Below, piece after piece: positions 55,666 through 62,880 of a stretch of DNA of 64,000 nucleotides. The stretch is from Gammaproteobacteria bacterium. GTDB lineage: Bacteria; Pseudomonadota; Gammaproteobacteria; Pseudomonadales; Pseudohongiellaceae. The stretch spans positions 62,001-126,000 of the forward strand of contig JAQWQD010000017.1 of the NCBI GenBank assembly GCA_029244985.1. The letters are read 5' to 3'. Each line of letters opens with the position of its first letter. Position 1 is the stretch's first letter. The notes beneath the pieces are model-generated. The model was not told the DNA's origin, made no database searches, and was given only the letters and a program-made list of their open reading frames with translations. Position numbers and translations under genes: made by a program.

Positions 55666-56439
55666 ATGAACCTAGAAGGCAGAGTGGCTATCATAACGGG
55701 GGCGACTGGAGATATTGGGGTCAGCACTGCTAGAAAATTTCTAGATGAAGGCGCCAAGGTCATGTTGGCCGGTCGGTCAGAAGACAAACTTAAGGCTCTT
55801 GTCGTCGAGCTAAATAAAAATGAAAAAGTTCAATATTTTGCTGGAGATATAAGTTGTGAGTTTGATGTAAAGGCTTTGGTAGATACAACGCTTGCTAGGT
55901 TTGATCGTGTAGATGTAATGTTTGCAAATGCTGGAGCGGAAGGCACCACTAAGCCTCTGGAAGAGCAGACATTAGATGAGTTTAACTCAGTATTGAATGT
56001 CAATGTTCTAGGGGTCTGGTTGTGTATAAAGTATGCGATCAAGGCTATGAGAAAGAATAAAGGAGATTCATCAATCATAGTAACTTCGTCAGGCGCAGGA
56101 ATATTAGGGTATGAAGGGGGAGGTCCTTACATAGCATCAAAACATGCAGTAAATGGCTTGGTAAAGACCGGAGCTGCCGAATTAGCGAATTCTGGAATTC
56201 GAATTAACGCTGCAGCACCTGGCCCCATAGACAATCGAATGATGAATGATCTAGCCGCGGCGATGAACCCAAAGGACCCAAGTATAGTAAGAGCCGCTTT
56301 TGAGCAGAATATTCCAATGCGTCGTTGGGGTAAAAATGAGGAAGTCGCAAATCTGGTTGCTTTTCTTGCTTCTGATGAAGCCACTTTCTGTACTGGCGGT
56401 ATATATATGGCGGATGGCGGCATGACAGCCACACTTTAG
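55666..56439 (+). CDS. SDR family oxidoreductase
   Basis: 257 aa classical short-chain dehydrogenase/reductase. The NAD(P) motif TGATGDIG is at residues 11-18, NAG at 88-90, the catalytic Ser in VTSSGAG (about 141-142), Tyr155 and Lys159 in PYIASKHA. The ending FLASDEATFCTGGIYMADGGMT is typical. Substrate (steroid, sugar, acyl chain or alcohol) cannot be inferred. AGGAGA precedes the ATG. The gene is isolated between the DUF305-LVIVD gene and an AT-rich region, and I see no clear partner. Confidence 0.92.
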   Translation: MNLEGRVAIITGATGDIGVSTARKFLDEGAKVMLAGRSEDKLKALVVELNKNEKVQYFAGDISCEFDVKALVDTTLARFDRVDVMFANAGAEGTTKPLEEQTLDEFNSVLNVNVLGVWLCIKYAIKAMRKNKGDSSIIVTSSGAGILGYEGGGPYIASKHAVNGLVKTGAAELANSGIRINAAAPGPIDNRMMNDLAAAMNPKDPSIVRAAFEQNIPMRRWGKNEEVANLVAFLASDEATFCTGGIYMADGGMTATL

Positions 56440-56792
56440 GCTAGATAATTTTTGATTGGTTAATTGATTTTGTGGATCAGTATAAAAAGCTATTAGTTCA
56501 AAACTTATAAAATAGGCATTGATAAGTACCTGGTACAGTGTCGCGGAAACTATTCCCACTCAACAGTAAGGATTTCTGAAACCTTTACGCTACTTGGCTT
56601 TGAGGATATCTGAAACAGAGTGTGTTGTGGCTGTGTTGTGAACAAGTTACTTTCAATTTGCTCCCCTCCATCATTATCAATAACTTACTATGCTCTAACT
56701 ACACAGTGTGTAGTGAATTACTTGCCTTTTCTAAGATAATTGCAACCTTTTCTAAATAGTGAAGGTATATACTTTAAAATAAGGAGATATTT
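56440..56792. promoter_or_regulatory. Repeat-rich control region upstream of ECF-sigma operon
   Basis: 353 bases without a gene. It holds a near-perfect direct repeat AGGATwTCTGAAAC (56569-56582 and 56603-56616), TGTGTTGTG twice (56621-56629 and 56632-56640), a 17-bp palindrome at 56698-56714, and CCTTTTCTAA twice 21 bases apart (56725-56734 and 56746-56755). This density of repeats next to a sigma operon suggests a regulated promoter, possibly recognised by the sigma factor itself. No such binding is proved by sequence. Confidence 0.45.
56698..56714. promoter_or_regulatory. 17-bp palindrome, candidate operator
   Basis: ACTACACA and TGTGTAGT are perfect inverted arms around one central G, 78 bases before the first gene of the ECF-sigma operon. 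Size and symmetry fit a dimeric repressor site. Confidence 0.4.
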
Positions 56793-57203
56793 ATGGAATC
56801 AATAGCAATTATAGAAACTTTAATACCCTTATTTGAGAATTTTTTCCTGATATTTGCTGTTTTTACAATGCCAGTTCTTATCGTTTTGATTGTCTCTTAC
56901 TTTGAAAATAGAACTACGGAACAATTTCATTCAACATTGCAAGAATTAATTAAAAGTGGACAAGAAGTTTCCTCGGAATTATTGCAGAGTATTCCGGGTT
57001 ATAAAAAGCAAAATGTAAAAAGGGATGATATTCGTACTGGAACCATAACCATAGGAGCAGGCTTCGGGATAGGTATATTTGGACAATTTGGTGTTGCAGA
57101 GACCTCGCTTGTCGCAATTGGGCTAATGGTTTTATCTACTGGTTTTGCATATCTTGCTTATGGTATTTACGACAAAGGTAAGAAAGTTAATGACGTTTCT
57201 TAA
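56793..57203 (+). CDS. DUF6249-like small inner-membrane protein
   Basis: 136 aa with three predicted membrane segments: about 15-38, about 85-105 and about 108-127. The loop between the first two is soluble (SYFENRTTEQFHSTLQELIK). Proteins of this shape (DUF6249-like) commonly precede ECF sigma genes and may act as sensors or anti-sigma components, but I cannot verify that here. AAGGAG precedes the ATG. The stop overlaps the ATG of the sigma gene (TAATG), so they are translationally coupled. Base composition is visibly AT-richer than the flanking genes. Confidence 0.75.
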   Translation: MESIAIIETLIPLFENFFLIFAVFTMPVLIVLIVSYFENRTTEQFHSTLQELIKSGQEVSSELLQSIPGYKKQNVKRDDIRTGTITIGAGFGIGIFGQFGVAETSLVAIGLMVLSTGFAYLAYGIYDKGKKVNDVS

Positions 57204-57694
57204 TGGAATCAGATGAAGAGCTAGTTAGAAGAACTCTCTCTGAAGGAAGCCATCATTTTGGGGTTTTAATACAGAGATATGCTGATTATTTATTTGGATT
57301 GGGCATGCGCTTAACTTCAGGCAATAAAGAGCTTGCCGAAGATATCTCTCAACAAGCTTTTATAAGGTCTTTTACGTATCTTAAAAGTTTTAATTCACAG
57401 AAGAAGTTTAAACACTGGCTTACCGGTATCGCAGTAAATTGTTATAAGGATTTGATTCAAAAAGAGAGTCAATACTTATCTCTAAACATAAAAGATGAAC
57501 CAAATTACACGCCACATCTTGAAGGCAATACAGATTTCTTCAATCTCATTAAACCCCTCAATGAAGATGAAAAGGTTCTATTCACACTAAAGTATGTCTA
57601 CGAGTACCAAGTTAATGAAATAGCGGATTTATTAAACCAAAAATTAGGCACAGTAAAATCCAAGCTAAGTCGAGCTGTGGAGAAATTAAGATGA
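57203..57694 (+). CDS. ECF-family RNA polymerase sigma factor
   Basis: 163 aa sigma-70 family protein of the extracytoplasmic function type. Region 2 spans about 14-80, with YADYLFGLGMRLTSGNKELAEDISQQAF and the DNA-melting helix HWLTGIAVNCYKDLIQK. Region 4 spans about 110-160, with the helix-turn-helix YEYQVNEIADLLNQKLGTVK. It lacks region 3, as expected. Length is normal. Translation is coupled to genes on both sides (overlaps TAATG and ATGA), so the three form a tight operon. It probably transcribes its own operon and possibly a small regulon. Confidence 0.92.
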   Translation: MESDEELVRRTLSEGSHHFGVLIQRYADYLFGLGMRLTSGNKELAEDISQQAFIRSFTYLKSFNSQKKFKHWLTGIAVNCYKDLIQKESQYLSLNIKDEPNYTPHLEGNTDFFNLIKPLNEDEKVLFTLKYVYEYQVNEIADLLNQKLGTVKSKLSRAVEKLR

Positions 57695-58017
57695 ACCAAT
57701 TAGAAGCTATCCTAGAAAAAGAAAAGAGAACTTCTTATCCTCAAAGAAAGAAAGAATTATTTCGCTTTTATATAATTATCCTAATCAATCAAGAACAGGC
57801 ATCTAGGAAATTTAAAAGAAAGCTGTGGATTTGGCTCTTGTTAATTACGGCTGGCTTATTCCTCTTACTCTCTCCGATAAGCGCAATGATGAACAATTTG
57901 ATTCTCAATTTAAAGAATATAGATACAGTCGACATTTTTATAATGGCAGCGGTTAGTTATGGGTTCTTATTTGTTCTGATGGTATTACTCAAAAAAAGAA
58001 TCGCCATTTTGAGCTAA
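57691..58017 (+). CDS. Small membrane protein, putative anti-sigma partner
   Basis: 108 aa. The first 45 residues are charged and cytoplasmic (EKEKRTSYPQRKKELFRFY), then come two hydrophobic segments at about 47-62 and 85-103. The ATG overlaps the sigma stop by four bases (ATGA). A membrane protein cotranslated after an ECF sigma factor is usually its anti-sigma factor, but the typical zinc-binding HxxxCxxC anti-sigma motif is absent, so the role is inferred from position only. Terminators follow at 58159-58187 and 58242-58276. Confidence 0.7.
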   Translation: MNQLEAILEKEKRTSYPQRKKELFRFYIIILINQEQASRKFKRKLWIWLLLITAGLFLLLSPISAMMNNLILNLKNIDTVDIFIMAAVSYGFLFVLMVLLKKRIAILS

Positions 58018-58158
58018 ATATTGTTAAGAGAGGGGTTTAATTCCAAGTGACTTATGACAGGTAATAGCCACCTTAGTGTGCAGTAATCTGTGTAGTTCGT
58101 ATTTCACAAACTCAATAATATCAATAAACTGCAAAATTAGATTTAGAAAATTGAAGCC

Positions 58159-58187
58159 CTGAAACCCAGTTTTTATGAGGGTTTCAG
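58159..58187 (+). terminator. Hairpin, possible weak terminator
   Basis: CTGAAACCC pairs with GGGTTTCAG (9 bp) around an 11-base loop. Only a weak T-rich stretch follows. Confidence 0.4.
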
Positions 58188-58241
58188 AGCCTCCCTTTAT
58201 TCAAGGTCAATATTAGCCGTGAGAATACATAGTATGAATTT

Positions 58242-58276
58242 ACCCCTGCAAACCCTTATAAACACAGGGGTTTTTT
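58242..58276 (+). terminator. Intrinsic terminator of the ECF operon
   Basis: ACCCCTG pairs with CAGGGGT around a 16-base loop, followed by six T. Correctly oriented for the ECF-sigma operon. Confidence 0.7.
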
Positions 58277-58300
58277 CTAAGCTGCACATTAACTAGGCAT

Positions 58301-58328
58301 AAAAAAAGGGCCACTTAGGTGACCCTTT
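58301..58328 (-). terminator. Intrinsic terminator of the type B gene
   Basis: AAAGGG-C-CAC pairs with GTG-A-CCCTTT around TTAG (one mismatch). On the minus strand a run of T follows, so it ends the gene at 58345-59349. Confidence 0.82.
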
Positions 58329-58344
58329 CTAATGGAAGGTAACC

Positions 58345-59349
58345 TTAGTTTTGGGCCGCTGCTTCTGCAGCCATATTTTCCTCAGCGCGGTGTCCAGAAA
58401 GAATGTAAGTCATTCCATAATTACCTTCGTGGCAAGCATACTCGTAGATTTTATCGGGTGTTTTATCAAAGATAATTTCTCTGGTATACGGAGCCGTGTA
58501 ATTGCCTGGGTCTTTAGATGTAATCTGATACTGCAAAGCATTGTCGCCAACTCGTGTAAGTCTTTCCACGTTGACTTTTTCAACTGTGCGAGGGCTAGTA
58601 CTGCTTCTTTCTAAATAGTTAGTAGTTTCTACGACCAGAGTGTTTCCTTCCCACCACCCTCTGGAATCGCCGTGCCAAAGTTTTACACCAGCATCGACAT
58701 GAGGGTTATCTATTAATGGGACGATACGAACGTCATGAGCCATTTCCTGGATAATCGCTACAGTTTCTTTGGTTTGCACAATTTGCCAATAACTGTTGTA
58801 ACCAGCCGATAGCCGTGGCGCACCAAAAGAAACACAACGTTCACCTAAAGGACGATCTTCCCAAGTATCTGCCGGATGCAAACGACGGTGTTCTGCTAAG
58901 TCTCTAGCGGCAGCAATCGCCTCTTCAGTCCTAGGAGGAAATTGACCATTGGGCGGATCGATAATTTGGGACGTGCGACGATGTATGGTCCGAGCCGCCA
59001 TCCACTGCGAATCATAATTTCCGGTCGTTGGATCATACGAGGTAATTTCATTAGCAAAGATAGCCTGCAGTACGCCTTCGCCGAAGAGTGCATCTTCCCC
59101 TGCGTTTTCAATCTCAGTGAGGCGAGTCTGCAAAAAATTAACATCTTCGTCAGTCAAATATTCTTTGTCACCAAAGACCTCCGGTCTTTCAATAGGAGTG
59201 ATAGTATTGTTCTCCCAAACGCCTTGTAAGTCCGGATGACCGTCTATAGTCCGTGGCATGGAATAGTCACTTGAATCTTGGGCGAAGGTTGCTACTGCCA
59301 GTAGGGATGTGACAATAAAGGCGCTGCAAATTTTTACTGTATTTTTCAT
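58345..59349 (-). CDS. Uncharacterised secreted family, type B copy 2
   Basis: 334 aa exported protein (signal peptide ending TFAQD), closest to 34695-35678. Hallmarks are HPDLQGVWENNTITPIERPEVFG, RCVSFGAPRLSAGYNSYWQIVQTKE, the central LWHGDSRGWWEGNTLVVETTNY and YEYACHEGNYGMTYILSGHR. AAGG lies nine bases before the ATG. It is monocistronic, ended by the terminator at 58301-58328. Together with three other copies it shows that this unknown family is amplified in this genome. Confidence 0.82.
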   Translation of the reverse strand: MKNTVKICSAFIVTSLLAVATFAQDSSDYSMPRTIDGHPDLQGVWENNTITPIERPEVFGDKEYLTDEDVNFLQTRLTEIENAGEDALFGEGVLQAIFANEITSYDPTTGNYDSQWMAARTIHRRTSQIIDPPNGQFPPRTEEAIAAARDLAEHRRLHPADTWEDRPLGERCVSFGAPRLSAGYNSYWQIVQTKETVAIIQEMAHDVRIVPLIDNPHVDAGVKLWHGDSRGWWEGNTLVVETTNYLERSSTSPRTVEKVNVERLTRVGDNALQYQITSKDPGNYTAPYTREIIFDKTPDKIYEYACHEGNYGMTYILSGHRAEENMAAEAAAQN

Positions 59350-59599
59350 GAAGCGTTACCTTTTTGATAGGAATTCTATTGATAGACTAATAGACGTAAT
59401 GCTCAACTAAAAGTCTACGTTAATCAAGATATCAAAAGCTTCTTTTCATACAATTCCGATTCATTTCAATCATTTTGTCTATTGGATCAATTCGCCGGGT
59501 TTACATTTATTTTTGCTTCCACTCGTTGTGTAATACACTGTTGACCCTCAATTTTTAGTGATAAATTTATTTACTAATAAAAACAAAGGCTTAGTTTCC

Positions 59600-60631
59600 A
59601 TGAATATACTTATTAAGCGGGCTTTATCCAACCTTAGTGCAGTAATCTTCTTCATAGTTGCCAATTCGGCATTAGCCGCCGACACATGGCCGACGGAACC
59701 TCCGGCAGAGGCACCAGCAGATTGGGGACCAGTTTCCGCAAATTTTGAGGAAATAGATTATCCATTTACTGTCAATTTTCTGAAATTGCGTCGCTTCGAG
59801 CAGGATATGAACATGGCCTATATGGACGTGCCACCCTCCGGCCCAGCCAACGGTCAGACCATTTTTTGGCAGCACGGCATGAATTTCTATTCAGAAGCCT
59901 ATACGCCAACAATTGAAGCTTTGACATCAGAAGGATTTAGGGTTGTCGCTGTGGATCGAATTGGTTACGGCAAATCCTCTAAGCCCGTAATTCCTTACAA
60001 TTTCAACTTTGTTGCTGCCAATATGAAAGCATTATTGGACGAGCTTGGTATAGACGAAGTTGCCATAGTAGGTCATTCAATGGGTGGCATGGTAGTAAGC
60101 CGCTTCGCGATGCTTTACCCAGATATGACAAGTCATGTCGTAATGGTTAATCAAATTGGCTTAACGGATCAGCGGCAAGGAAGACCTTGGAATGATCCTT
60201 ATGGTGCTGAACTTGCTCCTGCCTCTTATCGAGGTATTCTGGCTGGACATAGACGCTATTTTCCCGAAGATTGGCCGCCAGCCCATTTAGAGTTTGTGCG
60301 AAGGCAGTATGGTCAAACGCTAAGTGGCGAATGGCCGCGCCTAACAATGGTTCGCCGGCTACAGGGGGGTATGCTCTATAACGATCCAGTGGTCTATGAT
60401 TGGCAACATATTGAATCAAAAGCTTTGGTTCTTGGTGGGGAAGAAGACGGATTGGTCGCTGATTTTCCAACCCTTGCTCATAATGTAGCAGACCAATTAC
60501 AAAATTCAGCTATTCTGCTTTATCCGGGTATTGGCCATGCGCCTCAGATTGAAATTCCTGACCAGTTTCACACGGATTTGATCCGATTTTTAACTTCTGA
60601 CCCTGATGTGCCGGCCAGTGAATGGAAGTAG
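59600..60631 (+). CDS. Exported alpha/beta hydrolase
   Basis: 343 aa alpha/beta-hydrolase fold enzyme with a signal peptide ending ALAAD. The nucleophile elbow is VGHSMGG (Ser160), the oxyanion HG is in QHGMNF, and the catalytic His is in YPGIGHAPQIE near the C-terminus, with an acid probably in GGEEDGLV. This matches haloperoxidase/esterase-like hydrolases; the substrate is unknown. ATG 59600 is preferred to GTG 59558, since it gives a normal signal peptide and has AAGG upstream. It is followed 47 bases later by quinoprotein 3, so a hydrolase-then-oxidation sequence on one transcript is possible. Confidence 0.88.
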   Translation: MNILIKRALSNLSAVIFFIVANSALAADTWPTEPPAEAPADWGPVSANFEEIDYPFTVNFLKLRRFEQDMNMAYMDVPPSGPANGQTIFWQHGMNFYSEAYTPTIEALTSEGFRVVAVDRIGYGKSSKPVIPYNFNFVAANMKALLDELGIDEVAIVGHSMGGMVVSRFAMLYPDMTSHVVMVNQIGLTDQRQGRPWNDPYGAELAPASYRGILAGHRRYFPEDWPPAHLEFVRRQYGQTLSGEWPRLTMVRRLQGGMLYNDPVVYDWQHIESKALVLGGEEDGLVADFPTLAHNVADQLQNSAILLYPGIGHAPQIEIPDQFHTDLIRFLTSDPDVPASEWK

Positions 60632-60678
60632 TTCTAATAACTTTTTAAGATTAAACCACCTCTTAAGAGGATGAAAAA

Positions 60679-62820
60679 ATGAATTTTAAGCACTGCTTAT
60701 CGATTTTTAATGTTGGATTGGGCGTTAGCGTGATGGTTTTCTGCACTACATTGCGTGCTCAAGTAACCCTAGGTACAGAAAATGGTGAATGGCGTTATAT
60801 CGGAGGGACTATCGGTCACGCTCGATACTCGCCGCTGGACCAGATCAATGCTTCAAACTTTAATGAGTTAGAACAAGCTTGGATTTGGAGAACTGATAAC
60901 TATGGTCCCAATGTTGATTATTTTTCGCGTTCAACTCCAATTTATGTGGATGGTATTTTATATACGGTCGCGTCTCCAAGGCGTCAGGTAATTGCAATGG
61001 ACCCCGCTACAGGGGAAACATTGTGGACGTTTAGAGAGCCTGAAACGATTCGGCATCAACGATCTCCACGTCAAGCATATGGCAAGGGAGTTACTTACGG
61101 TGAGATCGATGGACGAGGTGTCATTTATATTACGACCCCTGGATTCTTTTTGTGGGCGCTAGATGCAAAAACGGGTAGACCGCTTGAAAACTGGGGCGGT
61201 GCATTTCCAGTGGGCGGTTTTCCGGAGACGGGAGTAATAGACCTTATTCCCTATTTGGTTGATGACTGGGGGCCTTGGCAAGATTATTTAGTTGCTGGGG
61301 GTGAGTATGATCCTGATTACGGGATCCCGCGCGAGTTAGGTATGGTTACCGCATCAGCCCCTCCGATTATAGTTAATGGTGTGCTTGTTGCTTTGGTTGG
61401 GCATCAACCTAGTTATGGGCAAACCCGCATAGAGAATGTCCCCGGGGATATTATGGGGTTTGATATGGCGACTGGGGAGAGGCTCTGGAAGTTTCATGTG
61501 ATTCCGCGTCCAGGTGAAGTTGGCCATGAGACATGGCATAACGATGCCTGGCGTTTTTCTGGTGATATGTCCACGTGGGCACCTGCATCTGCCGACCCAG
61601 AATTAGGGTTAGTGTACTTGGTTACGAATGCCTCGACGGTTCAGTCTTATGCGGGGCATCGACCGGGAGACAATTTATTTGGTGGCAGTTTATTGGCCAT
61701 TGACGTTCAAACTGGTGAACGACGTTGGCATTTCCAGATTCATCGCAGTGATCAATGGAACTATGATTTACCGACGCCTCCGCTTCTTATGGACCTTACT
61801 GTAGACGGTCAGCAGATTCCGGCGGCAGTTCAGAATACAAAACAGGGATTAGTATTCGCATTTAATCGAGAAACGGGTGAACCCATTTGGCCAATAGAAG
61901 ATAGACCTGTTATTCAAACCGAGGTGCCGGGCAATTACACGGCAGCAACCCAACCCTATCCAACCTGGCCAGAACCAGTTGATCGTATTACTTTCGACGG
62001 AATAACAGATGAATTTATCGTTGATTTTACGCCGGAGTTAAAGGAACAGGCTTTAACAATCCTTAATGGGTACAGGGTGGGAGGATTATACGTTCCCGCC
62101 TTGCCTAATACCTATGACGGTGAATATGTCAATAATGTGGGTTGTCTGGGGGGTGGTAACATAATTAATCATCCACCTGCCGCGGATCCAACGAATGGGA
62201 TGATGTTCAATTCCCATCGACGTAATTGTTTTGCTCCAGGGTTTATGAGGCCTACTAACGGGGTCGATCGAGATAATCCTAATTACCCAGAACCTGGTGC
62301 CGGGGGTGCGACGCCAAACAGCACGCCAACTACAGGTATGACACCGGTTGGCTGGCTGCCTGGAGGTGGAGGTGGTCTTCCGACCATTGATGGCCTTCCT
62401 ATTTATAAACGTATGAATAACCAACTGACTGCCTACCAGATGAATTCTGGGGAAAAGGCTTGGTCACTGCCTGTAGGACAAACACCGGCCGAATACGAGG
62501 ACCATCCCTTATTGCAAAATATAGAGGTTCCAAATGTGGGCGGATCAGGTTGGTCTGTCCAGATGGTTTCTGGCGATTTGTTAGTGCAAACCAGAGCGTT
62601 GAGTGAAGGTATGGCGCAAATAGAGCCAGATGCCCCGCTTACTCTTAATGCGCGCGATAAAATGACAGGGGAGATTGTGGGATCTGTGCCTATGCCCGCT
62701 CCAGGTCAGTACGGGATGATGACTTACATGCATAGAGGGAAACAATATATTGTGGTACAGATTGGTAGCTCAAGAACAGATTATCCTGGTGCACTTGTTG
62801 CTTATCGTCTGCCAAACTAA
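60679..62820 (+). CDS. PQQ-dependent dehydrogenase (quinoprotein 3)
   Basis: 713 aa exported PQQ-dependent propeller dehydrogenase, signal peptide ending LRAQ. The mature start is GEWRYIGGTIGHARYSPLDQINASNF. Blade motifs AMDPATGETLWTF, GFDMATGERLWKF and AIDVQTGERRWHFQ recur. Compared with quinoprotein 1 it has an insert at about 475-560 that is Gly-, Pro- and Asn-rich with Cys (NVGCLGGGN, HRRNCFAPG), perhaps a disulfide-linked loop near the active site. No cytochrome domain. AAGAGGA precedes the ATG. Probably in one operon with the upstream hydrolase. A hairpin terminator follows. Confidence 0.9.
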   Translation: MNFKHCLSIFNVGLGVSVMVFCTTLRAQVTLGTENGEWRYIGGTIGHARYSPLDQINASNFNELEQAWIWRTDNYGPNVDYFSRSTPIYVDGILYTVASPRRQVIAMDPATGETLWTFREPETIRHQRSPRQAYGKGVTYGEIDGRGVIYITTPGFFLWALDAKTGRPLENWGGAFPVGGFPETGVIDLIPYLVDDWGPWQDYLVAGGEYDPDYGIPRELGMVTASAPPIIVNGVLVALVGHQPSYGQTRIENVPGDIMGFDMATGERLWKFHVIPRPGEVGHETWHNDAWRFSGDMSTWAPASADPELGLVYLVTNASTVQSYAGHRPGDNLFGGSLLAIDVQTGERRWHFQIHRSDQWNYDLPTPPLLMDLTVDGQQIPAAVQNTKQGLVFAFNRETGEPIWPIEDRPVIQTEVPGNYTAATQPYPTWPEPVDRITFDGITDEFIVDFTPELKEQALTILNGYRVGGLYVPALPNTYDGEYVNNVGCLGGGNIINHPPAADPTNGMMFNSHRRNCFAPGFMRPTNGVDRDNPNYPEPGAGGATPNSTPTTGMTPVGWLPGGGGGLPTIDGLPIYKRMNNQLTAYQMNSGEKAWSLPVGQTPAEYEDHPLLQNIEVPNVGGSGWSVQMVSGDLLVQTRALSEGMAQIEPDAPLTLNARDKMTGEIVGSVPMPAPGQYGMMTYMHRGKQYIVVQIGSSRTDYPGALVAYRLPN

Positions 62821-62832
62821 ATAAGTATTTGT

Positions 62833-62868
62833 AAAAAAGGCGAGTCGTACACTCGCCTTCTTGTTTAA
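62833..62868. terminator. Bidirectional terminator
   Basis: AAGGCGAGT pairs perfectly with ACTCGCCTT (9 bp) around CGTAC. The A-run on the left gives a T-run on the minus strand, so it is strong for the minus-strand gene at 62881 and weaker for quinoprotein 3. Confidence 0.85.
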
Positions 62869-62880
62869 CCTCGCCGTAGA

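Larger units (their letters stand above)
58018..58344. other. Convergent intergenic region with terminators
   Basis: 327 bases between the ECF operon and the convergent type B secreted gene. It contains a hairpin (58159-58187) and two intrinsic terminators (58242-58276 plus strand, 58301-58328 minus strand). No other gene is seen. Confidence 0.6.
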
